Assembly (NCBI RefSeq): GCF_025698545.1
Contig: NC_068570.1
Span: 55,819,924-55,883,923 of the forward strand
DNA: 64,000 nt
Source of the DNA: Gossypium raimondii
Lineage: Eukaryota > Streptophyta > Magnoliopsida > Malvales > Malvaceae
Direction of reading: 5' to 3'
In this document: piece by piece, positions 1 to 11,558 of the stretch
Position numbering within the stretch: position 1 is the first letter of the stretch
Layout of the letters: every line of letters starts with the position of its first letter
Position numbers and translations under genes: made by a program
Notes under the pieces: generated by a model
Told to the model about the DNA's origin: nothing
What the model saw: the letters and a program-made list of their open reading frames with translations, nothing else
Databases searched by the model: none

Positions 1-46
1 ATTTATTAATTTTTTGAAACAATTTTTTACATAAAATAATACCATT

Positions 47-261
47 GGCGCCTCTCAGATAGGCACCACCATTGACGCCTATCTCATAGGCGCCAATATT
101 ATGTATTATACGGATCATATACTGACCCGAGAAAATATTTAATTATATTTTATAAAAAAATTTTAATATAAAATATTCATTGGCGCCTATCTAATAGGCG
201 CCATTAAAAAAGAAAAAAAATTAATATTTTTTTATTCATTGGCGCCTTTGAGATAGACTCC
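47..261. repeat. Four copies of a 21-bp GC-rich imperfect palindrome
   Basis: Copies lie at 47-67, 74-94, 182-202 and 241-261 in otherwise AT-rich DNA. The best copy (182-202) reads GGCGCC, a TATCTAATA-like centre, then GGCGCC, so both arms are identical and self-complementary. The other copies differ at a few positions. The function is unknown; it may be a subterminal repeat of a transposon cut by the window edge. Confidence 0.75.
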
Positions 262-847
262 AATAAAAAAAATACCCCATTTTCGTAAATAAATTTTCTG
301 ACACTCCATTTCAATACATAAAATTTTTTAACCCATTTTAATAAAAAAACCCGTTTTTCGTTTTCTCTTGACAGACAAAACACTAATTCCTCGATGATTT
401 GACCATATATTAAACTTCATTCTCATAAATATCAAGATACCCTGAAAATATATTTTAAAAATTAGCTTCTAGGTATACCTACTATAATACTTAATTAATT
501 TTTCTATAATATTCAAATAAAAAGATCAATTTTTCATTAAAATAGAGTCTCGATTAACATAATATAAAAATAGGAGATAAGTACATATTCTTGTCTAAAT
601 TAATCTAGCATTTTGTAGGTTGTTTGATAAAAGTGTATAAAACCCAGCAGCCAAAAAATTTCATTTTTATTGTATGTATCAATTAAAATATTGTTTTTCT
701 AAAATAAAAATACTTATAAATTTGTAAAAAAAAGAATTACAATTTTGAAAAAATTAATATGAAAAATAATTTTTTAAAATGATAACAAAAAGTTTATATA
801 CCATTTTTTAGAAAAAAATAACATTATATTAAGGTTTTTATTAAATA

Positions 848-1080
848 CACTACAACAAAATTTCCATATACTGATAGATAAAATCCAATGCCATAAGCAT
901 CAAAAACCGTCCCCTAAGACCTATACTGACAGTCAAAAGGATAACGGGACAGAATTTATGTCGTTGCTACAGGGGTGTGGCCCTATAACATTTTGTCGGC
1001 AGACAGAATCTGTCGGTACATATCATACTGTGACAGATTTAGAAATGGTTTCCATCGGTAAAACATTTTTATATTTTTAT
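848..1080. mobile_element. Possible CACTA-type transposon terminus
   Basis: Position 848 begins CACTACAACAAAA, the usual look of an En/Spm (CACTA) terminus in plants. It is followed by about 200 bp of GC-richer sequence with repeated GACAG/CTGTCGG-like words. A clear opposite end and a 3-bp target duplication were not found; a weak TATAGTG near 1340 is the only candidate. Family call is from motif only. Confidence 0.3.
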
Positions 1081-2284
1081 TGGTATTTACTATTGGTGTA
1101 AATATAAAATTCGTCATAAAACTTATGATAATAGCATTAAATTAATTTCAAAACATTTTTCATAATTAAATATAATTTATTATAATAATTATTTAAAAAT
1201 GTTCTAGATAAAAATATACTTAAAATCATTTCTATAAATTAAAAAAAAACCATCTTTTAATTAATGATTTGTACATTAGCAAAAGTTGTACTACACATCA
1301 AACATGTCAAGCTCCATCAATGATTGGGACATAAAAGTTTTTATAGTGGCAAGAAATCAAATGAATTTAGTTAATTTAATGGATTGAGATTTGGGTTAAT
1401 GGGTCCTTTTTATAGATAATTTTTATTTTAGTTGAATATTGAATGAAATTTTGGATTTTAGCGAAACAACTGGTAACCTCACTAGCCACCCTCAGAGACA
1501 TTAACACGATTATTGCAAGATTGTCATGTCTCTCAATTATAATTTTCAGAAAAAAGTACATTAAATTGTTCTCACCCAACCTAGCATCGAATCTTTGTAC
1601 AAACCCCTTTTAATAGTTCACTTACCATACTACCTCTGTAACAGTCTGATTTTAGTGATATTAAAACGGTAATTTTAGAATCCCGTTTATTGATGATTGA
1701 GTCTGTACATTTTAATACTTAATAATTAATATTCTATTATATTGTTATATGAAATCTTGGTTTGGTAATTTGATTGATTAAAAAATTAATTATAATATAG
1801 GGAGTGAATTGTAAAATTGATAAAAGTTGACTATTATAGATTTCTATTTACTAATGATGATATGTTAATCGATTAGGGACTAACCATACCAACGCGTCTC
1901 CCGTGAGCTTGTAGGTTGTATTTACATCAATCTAGACGTATCATAAGGGAGGCAATTATAATAGATTATGTTAATTATTTTTAATACTTTTAATTCAAAT
2001 CTCAAACAAGATCCAATTATTTAGATACGAAGTCATGTTTTTTTTAGTTGAATAAATAATAAGTATTTAAATCAATCCATCCAAATAAGTTGATTATAAA
2101 AGTAATCTATCAAATAAAATTTAAGAACAATAAACAAAATCAATAACAATAAGAAACGTAAACGTTGAAAGGTTTGAATCAAATGTAATAAAGTTTTAAA
2201 TATATATAGAGAATAAATTGGGAATTCAAGGCCATGAATGTTTTGATTTTAGACATATCTAAGTAGAATTTGCAAATACCTTAA
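1081..2284. other. AT-rich non-genic stretch
   Basis: No convincing reading frame, splice pattern or RNA gene is seen here. Short open frames (for example 1376-1579, minus) lack family resemblance and have AT-rich composition like the surroundings. Confidence 0.5.
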
Positions 2285-2730
2285 AAAGGGGAAAAGGGAA
2301 AATCTCTATGTCTGACCCAGAGTGATGAGGAAGCCAGCTCAGAATCAGAGTCGAATGATAAACAAGTGAGTAACTTTGTTACTTTTACATCGCAGATGGA
2401 TGAACTAGATGCTTTTGATTGTGAATCCGTCTAGTGCAACAAAGAAGAGGTGCGTGTTGAATTGTTGAAATCCTTCAATCCCATGTTGAAAAAAATGCAA
2501 TCTTTTGTGTGATGTGAAATTTAAAGCTAGCTTTCTACTGAGAATGATTGTGAAGAAGGAAGTCTCCATGCTGGTTGATTTAGTAGATGGAAAGATGATG
2601 GAGTTTGATGAGCAATCAAAAAGGGGAGAGAAACTTGAGGAAGAATTAAGAGATGCATTTGCAGCATTAGTAAATTCGCTTGTGAGTGTACATTTTTCTG
2701 GTGAATTACCACACTTAAGATGATAAACAC
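2285..2730 (+). pseudogene. Decayed acidic/coiled coding remnant, perhaps retroelement gag
   Basis: A plus-strand frame starting about 2312 reads through a Ser/Glu/Asp-rich segment and stops at a TAG near 2431. A later frame (2505-2723) encodes a charged Lys/Glu-rich helix. Together they look like pieces of one disrupted protein. The acidic Ser-Glu tract resembles segments found in plant Copia-type Gag polyproteins, but no zinc knuckle or protease motif is present. Function not recognised. Confidence 0.25.
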
Positions 2731-4056
2731 CTTAACTATCAAGCCAACACGCGGTCTGTATACATACATTTTAATCTATCTTAACCAAGCATTATATCAT
2801 TGTTGCTTTAACTCTAAAACATATATCAAATTACTAATTTCACTTTCGCTATAATAATTAATATCAAAATGGTCCCAAAATGATTTAGCTTTTCTTTGTC
2901 ATAATAAAGGTTTTATTTTTCGACACGTTTATCATGCATGTGTTTTTCTACGACCCGTTTTTCCTTTCTTTGTTGCCATGGCAAGATGATGGTAAATTTT
3001 CAGTTTGATCCCTCTACTATGATCAGATTTATGATTTAATTTTATATTTTAATTAGACATAATTTGAACCTCTACTTTTTAATGACATTAGTTAGTCCAA
3101 ATAATTATTATCTTCAATTGTTTGATTAAAATATTACCATAAATTATTCTTAAAAATTCTTGTTAACACAAAAAATGATTTCGACATGATGAGTTAGATT
3201 GTATAACAGTGGTCAAAATTCAATTTTAATCTCTATACTACACTCAAAATTTATCCTCCAATTAAAATTTTTAAAATTTAGTACCTCCATTTTATTACAT
3301 GACACTTGTATTTTTTAATATTTTAAGATAATGATTACATTATCAGGAAACTGTTTTAAACCATAAATATAACTAAATAAATCATAATATACTTTTCTGT
3401 TTAACACGTATTAGATTCTAATATCACATGTGTTGCATATGATTTTATGCATTTAATATTTAATCAAAATTTTAAATATTATATTCCTAATTGTAATAAG
3501 TAGCGTAAAATAATATTTCTTATTTGAATTATGGAATATAATTAAAATATATTAACTTATTAATTCACACATTATAATAGAAAAATTCCAAGTCATAATT
3601 AAAGAGATAATTTTACTTTGTGTAATTAATACAAAGTAACACTATTCAAAATAATAGGTAATTAATATAATTAAATCTAATATTGATTAAGTAATAATTA
3701 AGATGCTAGTAATAATTCTATTTTACATTAAAAAATTAGCGCAACTTCTTTTTAAGCTAAATTTCTTTAACTAATAATTATAATTATAATTATAATTATA
3801 ATTATATTTAGGTTTTTTCCTTATATATGATGCTTAGATTTATATTCAAGTAATAATTTCTAGAAATTTTTGAAATAATTTCTTCAGAGAATTTTCTCTC
3901 TAAAATTTTTCTTGAATTCAAGTGTGTTTATATAGGGAGAGTTTAGAGGCACTACTAAAAACAATCAATCTAAGTTTATTAATGAAGATGAATGTCTAGG
4001 TATAGGGATCGAAGCTGGTGTATAGCTTAAAGGTGTTTAAAAAATATGTCATAAGT
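2731..4056. other. AT-rich non-genic stretch with a short AATTAT microsatellite
   Basis: No gene is supported. A tandem TAATTA/AATTAT run occupies about 3772-3806. The rest is low-complexity AT-rich intergenic DNA. Confidence 0.5.
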
Positions 4057-4375
4057 ACTTATACTCGTCACAAATTTGAAATTTAGTCATTATGGTTTTA
4101 TTTCTTGAAATTTAGTCTCTTTACCTTTTAGATTTTCAAAATTAAGGTCAAGTTGTTAGTACCAATAAATTTGCTGGTGTGACATTGTGAAATAAAAAAA
4201 ATACTCACTTGGTAGTCATGTAACTAAAAAAATAACTTTGTAATAAACTTGAATTTAACAAAATAATTTTAACAATGATAACAGTTAGGCCTGAATTTTG
4301 AAATCTAAAAGTAAAAGAACTAAATCCCTAAGAATAAAACTACAGGGATTAAATTTCAAATTTGCTGGCATAAGT
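4057..4375. mobile_element. Foldback MITE with ~110-bp inverted arms
   Basis: The left arm from 4057 and the reverse complement of the right arm ending at 4375 align over roughly 110 bp, both starting ACTTAT and sharing CAAATTTGAAATTTA-like sequence, then a run like TTTTAGATTTTCAAAATT. Total length is 319 bp with no coding capacity, which fits a foldback or MITE-type element. The superfamily is not decided because the target duplication is unclear. Confidence 0.6.
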
Positions 4376-4739
4376 AATGTTGATAATTAAAGCCGTGCCA
4401 AATGGTAAAATTGTAGTATAAGGCCCTCCGATAAGTAAAATATTTTAAACGGAAAATTTAAATATTGACCCTCTAAAAATTAAATAATTTAATTTAAGTA
4501 TTTTTAATTTTGATTCTCAAAATTTCTAACTTCGCCTTAATGTCAAACTATGGTTGAAAATCTATGATTGGGTTAAAAAAGATCAAAATATTTATATAAT
4601 TTTTTGTGATATTTAGAATTAGAAAGAATAAAAGAATTAAGTTATGTTGAAATGGGAGAAATAACTGAGTTAACTCGGACTAATTCTAAGCTCTCCAATG
4701 GACAGAATTTTAAGAGAACGGAGTCACCCAAAATTTCCT

Positions 4740-5853
4740 TCAGTCTCTGAAAATGGCTTCCTCGGCGATTTTCAACAACGGTTTCAAGCAATCCGGCTCG
4801 AACTTCCGAGCAAAAAAGTACGAATGACTAGAATTCGACGTTCTCAATTGACGTAAAAGCTTCGGTGATACCTCCGGCGAACGGTAAGTATGCGGGTGAC
4901 CGTCGATACTATCACTCCAATTGACTCTGGTCAACGTGTAATGACTGCATCCTTTGGGATCCTCCATTGATAACAACGTCGGAAAATAATGTTCTTCAGG
5001 GTAACAAGAATATAAATCTATACAAGGGAGTTTGAATTTCCTCCATCCTTTCTTTCAACACAAGCAAAGAATGTCGTTTAGCCAATACGAAGAACTGGGA
5101 CCCGATTCGGAACCGATCGAACGAGATTTCGGGTAGCATGACCCGAGGCCCACGAGCGACGTAACGGTTGAATAAATGCGGCTCGCCGGATAAGATCTCA
5201 ATGTAACTTTTGTGACGATGTTGATTTCCAAAGGCCTTGTATGACGATGGTGAATCAGGGTTCCCGAGGAGGGAACCGTAAATGAATTTGAATGAATGAA
5301 GAGGAATACAATGTTGTGATAACAACGCGAAGTAAAGATTCGATGAATCGTCGATTATGGCGTTGGCGAGGAGACGGCGAGCGGCGTTGACGAGCGTCGG
5401 GGAGCCACGATGGGTTTTCTTAGCGGGAATGAAATTGGCTCTTATCGACCAATCGGGGGGTGACAGCTTGGTGAATGGATCGGCATGGATGTAAACATTG
5501 AAGAGATGTTCGTTTCCCTGGAAAAATCGTTGCCATAATGGAGCGAAAACGAGATCGGAGTTGGTGAGGAAAAGGAAAGCGATTTTCGGGTGAGAATTAG
5601 CGGTTCTGAGATGGCAAATTTTGGGAACTCCATGGGATAATTCAATATTGGAAGCTAATTCAAAAAGATGGAGATCGTCGAGTCCTTTGTTTATAGGGAT
5701 GGGGGGTTGTCGTTCTTGATTTTTCCGGAGAGGGAAAAATTGTGGGGCAAAAAGACCAAGAAGGAAAAGTGAAAGGAGAAAGGTAAGAGAGTAGATAATG
5801 GAAGATGATGCTGATGAGGATGGAGATGGAGTTGGTGAGGCTAATGATGACAT
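4740..5853 (-). CDS. GT14 / DUF266 (BC10-like) glycosyltransferase, frameshifted
   Basis: Single-exon gene of the plant core-2/I-branching enzyme family (GT14, formerly DUF266), presumed Golgi type-II glycosyltransferases acting in cell-wall or arabinogalactan glycosylation. The start at 5853 gives a short Ser/Pro-rich cytosolic tail, one membrane anchor (about residues 19-42) and then the lumenal domain, including a KIAFLFLT strand and a YFALLSQHCIPL motif. The frame breaks at about 5046: the first frame ends near 4996, while the conserved C-terminal part (PEEHYFPTL, then LTRVNW, then SYFFARKF) continues in another frame down to the stop at 4740. Joined, the length (about 370 residues) matches the family. 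A 2-bp deletion or 1-bp insertion explains it; either the gene is a young pseudogene or the base is a sequencing error. Family call is strong; specific substrate unknown. Confidence 0.85.
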
Positions 5854-6769
5854 TGTTTTTTTTTTATTTTTTTGGGTTGTTAGTTAATTTTTTACTGTGA
5901 CAACTTTTTTCCCGAGAAACAAACAAGGAAAAGAAAAGAAAAAGAGATAGTGAAAACTGGGGAGGATGATAATGACAAAGAGCATAATTTCACAGTTATT
6001 TTTGGTTTTTCAAAAAAAAAAATGAAAAACCAAGTCACAGTTTTTCTCAAATGTCAAGACCAAAAATGCATTTGATTTTGATTTCTGATTTTGATTTTGA
6101 GTAATATGTAAAAAGAAATTAGTGAAAACGTGTTTAGTTGCTAAATTTATACAATTCCATTTTTAAGAGTCAACCAACTACGTAATTATTAGGAAAACCA
6201 ATGAAAAGAAGTGTTATATAAACAGATAGTTTGGAGACTATTGAAGTTATTCGAATTTTAATTCAACATCTTCAAAATTAATGATAATCAGACGCATTCA
6301 TCACCTCCTGAAAAATATTAAAGAATGAGTATTTGAATACATCCCTATAAAAGAAATGCAGAAGCAGATTGAATAACTAAAATAACCTTTAATAAAGGAG
6401 AAGGATTACATGTGTTCACAGCTAATCCCATATATAGCTTAATTGATTGTAACTTTTCTTTTCTTTAAATATATATAAAAGTTGTGTAATTGAATCTAGT
6501 TGAACTCGAGCTTAACTTAAAATTTAGAGCTCAATATTTGATCCAAACTTGGTTGAATATTTATTTTTAAGCTAGAGCTCAACTGGAGATATAATTGAGT
6601 AACTTGAGCTTGAGCTCGATTAAGCTCATTTATCAATTTTTGTCCTTAAGCTCAATTAAGCTTATATGTATTTAAGCTTGAGCATAACTCCGTTCAATAA
6701 TTAAGCTTAGAGTTAATAATATATATTAATAGCAATAATGCTATTACATAATATAAACATATTTAAAAT
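5854..6769. other. Upstream region of the GT14 gene and intergenic DNA
   Basis: The stretch just above 5853 should hold the promoter and 5' leader of the minus-strand GT14 gene: A/T and purine tracts are seen, but no TATA box could be fixed with confidence. Further left-to-right there is a run of AGCTTGAGCTC/TTAAGCTC-type words (6500-6720) that looks like diverged repeat DNA. Confidence 0.4.
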
Positions 6770-7345
6770 TAGACTTGTCCATACCAGGCCTAGCCTGAAG
6801 GCTTGTCCAAAAAGTGGGAGGGATTGAAAAAAAAGATAGGCTCGGAAAATGGGCTTAGACACAAAAAATAAGACCCATTTTTCTAAAAGGGCTGAGTCTC
6901 GGGTAAGCTTTTTTTGACTTGGGCCCAACCCGACTCGAATTTGCAAAAGGGAAATGTTGTTGTTTTTATATTGTTTTTTCATTGTTTTGCTGTCATTTTG
7001 CTATTATACTACTACTATTTTGTTGTTATTGTTTGAATATTGTATAGTCTAATTATGCTACTATTTTAAAGGTATTTACTTCCTAAGTTGCATTTATTGT
7101 TATTTAATTATATATATTTTTAAAATTCTATTTGTTGAGAAACATTTATTTTAATGTTTTTAGTATATTCGATGTATTATACTTTTAAATTTATTTTTAT
7201 ATAATAATAATATAAAAATTTTAACACAGGCAGGGTTGAGCTCGGGCAAAATTTTAAGCCTATTTTTTTGAGTCGAGTTGGATCTAGACCTAGAAAACGG
7301 GCTAAACTTTTTTACTTGACCCGGTCCGGCCCATGGACAACTTTA
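6770..7345. mobile_element. hAT-type non-autonomous element (MITE), TSD TTTAAAAT
   Basis: The element is flanked by a perfect 8-bp duplication TTTAAAAT (6762-6769 and 7346-7353), the size expected for hAT transposons. Its ends are imperfect inverted repeats: TAGACTTGTCCAT at the left, and ATGGACAACTTTA at the right, which is nearly its complement. The interior is AT-rich with GGCCC-type words near both ends and no transposase. A related copy lies at 49923-50489. Confidence 0.85.
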
Positions 7346-7559
7346 TTTAAAATATATATTAAAAATGAAAGCTCAATAAGGCTTGCTAGCTGTTTGACCT
7401 ATTATTACTATGTTCGATTTTTGCTCAATTAATAGCTCAAACTACTTTGAACTCGACTTGATAATTACTAAATTTAATTTCGTGTGTTTTTCGAATCAAA
7501 CTCAAATAACTTATAAGTACCAATATCTAATTTTCAAGGCTTAGATCTAACTTTTACCT

Positions 7560-9180
7560 TGAAGAAGTTCATCTTCACTCTACCTTAAAAGGTGAGTGTG
7601 AGTTTCAAAGTTCAATATTTACACTTTGCATTAAAGGCAAGCCCTATTCTACCTTAAAGAGGTAGAAAAATACAAGTACAAAGAAAACCTTATACAAACA
7701 AAATAAAGGTCCTAAGACCTAGCATTATCGTCTTATTTATCCTCATTATTAACCTCTTGCTTGGACATCGCAACAATGGGGGTACTTGGAGGAAGCACTA
7801 CTTGGGTGCAATATTGTTGTTATCATAACTGCTTCCAATTAGAACCAAAGGGATTATAAATATTAAAGTTCACAGTAACATCACACAGGGCACCAAGATG
7901 GACGTTTGGAATATCTAGCAGATCATGAGCCACTTGCATGCCTAGTATAGCACCCCTTTGAACATAAGGAAAAGTCTGCTCACTCAATTTCTCTCACAGC
8001 ATCTGCTTATACGTTTGAACACTTTTCCTCCTTCACAGCAAAAAAAGCTCGCAGGGCTGCGATTTGTTCATCGCATTTGGATAAGCAGACCCTATTTTCC
8101 TTTTTAATAGCCACAACTTTAACTTTGTACACTTATTTAACTTCAGATTCATGCTATTTTTTCAGAGAAGCCAACTCCATTGCATGCTTGCCAACTGAGC
8201 ATTCCAATTCTTTAACCTTAGCTTGAACCTCAAGCTTGTCCTTCTTTAGCTCTTCACTCTCTCCCTCCAGACGGGCATTTCCTACTTCAGAGCAATCTCC
8301 TTCTTAACAACCTCTCCTGAAAGCTTCTTATAAAGCTTCACTTCCAATTGTAGCTTGCGAAAAGTAGTTTGAGCTTCATTCTGGTGAGCCTCTTGATGAG
8401 CCTCTTGATACTTCAGGGACCTCACCATCTGAAGAAAGGCGAAGGCTTGTTCAGCAACCAAACCAGCCTAGATGCTTATTATCTCAGCTACACTAGTTGT
8501 GTTAGTCGCAATTTGAAGGTCCAGTAGGAATAACACGGTCGATTTTATTTTTGGTTCATTAGGATGAAAAGGAATTGGTTTGTGATTACGTCTCTCTAGG
8601 GAAAATAATGAATGTTTGGGGTCTATTTTTCCTATAATCAATCCCAAAAAGTACTTTTCCTTCCCATTGTCAATAAAAGAGGAAGAAAGTGCACTTAAAG
8701 AGGTAGGAGGAATAGGAAAGGGAGGCATGTACACTATAGTAGAAAAAGTGCCAGGTGAACTTGCAATTCAAGAAGAAAAAGTTAAAAGGCAATAATAGAA
8801 AAAAATAAATATTAAGAAAACAAGTTAAAGCATATTTAATCTAGAAACGTACTACTGCTTAAAGATAAAAGGGGCGCGCTACTTCTGAAATGAGAAACAC
8901 TTCAAATGTGTTGATGTCCAAAACTCCACAGCTCACCAAACCAATGATGATGTTACTGCTCAAAAGAACCATAGGAATGGTCCCACTTGAGATAGTAGAA
9001 GCCATAGTGTTACTTGTTGTGGTAGAACTTGCCCCCAAAGGACAGGAAACTTTAACAACGGTGATTGTCAGCTTCTTTTTTTTGTTGATCTTTGGGAGCT
9101 ATAGGAGGCCTCTGACTAGCAAGGCAGTTCCTAAGTAAGCTTAAACTTTTTCTAACATTTGATCTCGTCATAGAAGCTGG
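7560..9180 (-). pseudogene. Coiled-coil, repeat-derived ORF, 3' part (split by Copia insertion)
   Basis: On the minus strand, 8470 down to about 8150 encodes a long heptad-rich coiled coil with many Glu, Lys and Leu residues, broken by a stop near 8283. Just inside 9180 the frame reads through a Ser/Arg/Pro-rich segment before stops. The same frame continues on the far side of the Copia element at 11564-11818. The whole looks like a decayed hypothetical or gag-like gene of an older retroelement. The product is not recognised. Confidence 0.4.
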
Positions 9181-9607
9181 TGTTAAGTATGACTCCTATT
9201 TCAGTCAAATTTGAGAAATAATTTTCTTGTTAAACTCTGTTTATTTGTTTCAATCAAATACTGATTAGTTTAAATTATTTTATTATTATTTGACATATGA
9301 ATTTAGCCTATAAATAGGCTCTTTTACAACCTTAGAAAAAACACCCATTAGAGATTAGAACTCGTAACACATTTAGAGAATTTTGTGTTTACGTTTTGAG
9401 GGTTCTTTGTTTTCGGGTTTTCAGGGTTTAGTTTTTATCTCCATCTTTTGTACTCATCATTTTTTTGCCATTATAATAAAATTATCTTTACCCATGGTTT
9501 TTTATCCTCTTTAGAGGAATTTTTTCACGTTAAATTTGTGTGTTCAATTTCTCAATTTCTTCTGCTATTTTTACTTGTTCCTTGCTTAATCGGGTCGATC
9601 TCTAACA
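9181..9607 (+). repeat. 5' LTR of the Copia element
   Basis: Starts TGTTAAGTATG and ends TCTCTAACA. A TATA-like CCTATAAATAG at about 9308-9318 would place transcription start inside the LTR. It matches 11132-11558 end to end at equal length. Confidence 0.95.
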
Positions 9608-9609
9608 AG

Positions 9610-9621
9610 TGGTATCAGAGC
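9610..9621 (+). other. Primer-binding site (initiator Met-tRNA)
   Basis: TGGTATCAGAGC, two bases after the LTR end, is the standard plant Copia primer-binding site complementary to the 3' end of initiator methionine tRNA. Confidence 0.9.
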
Positions 9622-9654
9622 TAGTTTAATTTTCATAAATCAACCCATTCAGAT

Positions 9655-10968
9655 ATGGCAGCAACAAGGTTTTAAATTGAGAAGTTCAATGGTAAGACAA
9701 TTTTCAATCTGTGGCAAGTTCGGATGATGGTAATTCTAGTTCAATCCGATTTGAAAAAGGTTGTTACTAGGAAAAAGCCTAAGAATCTAAATAAAACAGA
9801 ATGGGAAGAGCTTGATGAAAAGGCTTTGTTTGCAATCCAGTTGCGCCTCGCGAATACGGTATTCAAGGAGGTATTGATGGAGAAGACCTCATCTGCCTTG
9901 TGGAAAAGGTTAGAAGCTCTTTATGTAACTAAGTCTCTGGCTAACCGTTTAGTGTTGAAGCAACATCTATTTACGTTTCGCATGAACGAATGTGAGCTTC
10001 TTAGAGATCACATCAGTCAATTCATTACTCTTTTAAATGATTTAAAAAACGTTGAGGTTCATATTGATGATGAAGATCAAGCTATGTTATTATTATGCTC
10101 TTTACCCCATTCATACAAGTCCTTCAGGGAGACCCTGATTTATGGCAAAGACAAACTCTCGTTTGAAGATATGAAGGGTCATTTGTTGAGTAGAGACAAA
10201 CTCAACAATGAGCTTCATTTGGATAGCAAGGCATATAGGCAAGCTTCTGTTTTGATAGCATCAAAGAAACGAGACAAAAGGTGTCGCTATTGTAAAAAGT
10301 TAGGTCACGTCAAAGCAGATTGTTATAAACTGCGAAATAAAAGAGCTGCTGAGAGTAACGAGAAAGATGTAGCTGGTGCTAATTTGGCCGATGAATGCGG
10401 TGATGATTTATTGTTAGTGTCAACAAGCGATAACTCTAAGTTCATGTCCGAGTGGATCCTAGATTTGGGATGTTATTTCCACATGTGTCCCAATAGAGAA
10501 TGGTTCTCCACATACAGTTCAGTTGAATGTGGAGTTGTGCGCATGAGAAACGATTCATCTAGTAAGGTAATTGGTATTGGTACTATTAAAATTAGGATAC
10601 ACAATAGGATGATTAGAACACTCTTAGATGTCAGGTATATACCTGATTTACGAAAGAATCTCATCTCCTTGAGTATTTTAGACTTGAAAGGATGCAGAAT
10701 CAACATCGAGTCGAGTGGCATTAAAGTATCTCGTGGAGCTCTTGTTTTGTTAAAAGGTAAAAGAACTGGCAGTCTTTATATTCTGGAAGGTTCTACAGTG
10801 ACCGGTGAAATCGGACGTCCCTTGTCCGTTAAAGAGTTGAAGTCAACTCGTTTAGAGCGGAGGCAACTTGGTAATAGGAGGGAAAAATGTATGACCATTT
10901 CGTTTAAGAGAGATTCTCTTTTGGATGCAGGTTTTGAAAAGTTAGGGCACTGTGTTCGTGAAAATTAG
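9655..10968 (+). pseudogene. Copia Gag plus partial aspartic protease ORF
   Basis: The natural start is probably the ATG at 9655, but codon 7 (9673-9675) is TAA where related elements usually have a sense codon, so the long open frame now runs from 9724. It encodes 414 residues: a Gag domain with the UBN2-type helical region, a CCHC zinc knuckle (CRYCKKLGHVKADC) near residue 190, and a retropepsin-like region in which the expected D-S/T-G active site reads WILDLGCYFHM, i.e. D-L-G. The frame then turns into unrelated sequence and stops at 10968, with no integrase or reverse transcriptase downstream. The protease is probably inactive, while the Gag and zinc-knuckle parts look conserved. Confidence 0.85.
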
Positions 10969-11131
10969 ACCCGAGTTAGTTTTGATTTGGCAGTGTACAA
11001 GTCGAAGGCTAGAAGTCTTCCAATTTCTAAGCACAGATTCAACTCAGTTAATTCCCTGCATAGTTCAAGATAGGCTCGTGGCGAGCTTTGGCAAAGATAG
11101 CGCTATAGAAATATGAGTCAAGGTGGAGATT

Positions 11132-11558
11132 TGTTAAGTATGACTCCTATTTCAGTCAAATTTGAGAAATAATCTTCTAGTTTAACTCTGTTTACTTGTT
11201 TCAATCAAACACTGATTAGTTTAGATTATTTTATTATTATTTGACATATGAATTTAGCCTATAAATAGACTCTTTTACAACCTTAGAAAAAACACCCATT
11301 AGAGATTAAAACTCATAACACATTTAGAGAGTTTTGTGTTTACGTTTTGAGGGTTCTTTGTTTTCGGGTTTTCGGGGTTTAATTTTTATCTCCATCTTTT
11401 GTACTCTTCGTTCTTTTGCCATTATAATAAAATTATCTTTGCCCGTGGTTTTTTATCCTCTTTGGAGGAGTTTTTTCACGTTAAATTTATCTGTTCAATT
11501 TCTCAAATTCTTCTGCTATTTTTACTTGTTCCTTGCTTAATCGGGTCGATCTCTAGCA
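11132..11558 (+). repeat. 3' LTR of the Copia element
   Basis: Preceded by the purine tract AAGGTGGAGATT, begins TGTTAAGTATG, ends TCTCTAGCA and is followed directly by the target duplication GCTGG. Length equals the 5' LTR. Confidence 0.95.

Larger units (their letters stand above)
9181..11558 (+). mobile_element. Non-autonomous Copia LTR retrotransposon (gag-only), TSD GCTGG
   Basis: Complete element of 2378 bp. LTRs 9181-9607 and 11132-11558 are each 427 bp, begin TG and end CA, and differ at about 23 positions by hand count (about 5%). A perfect 5-bp target duplication GCTGG flanks it (9176-9180, 11559-11563). The primer-binding site TGGTATCAGAGC (9610-9621, initiator Met-tRNA type) and a polypurine tract AAGGTGGAGATT before 11132 are both present. 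Only gag and a protease remnant are encoded; integrase, reverse transcriptase and RNase H are absent, so it must have moved with proteins supplied in trans. It landed inside an older minus-strand reading frame. Confidence 0.95.

Noticed and set aside
9181..11558. Autonomous Copia element
   Set aside because: Only 2.4 kb between perfect ends; no integrase, reverse transcriptase or RNase H motif on either strand.
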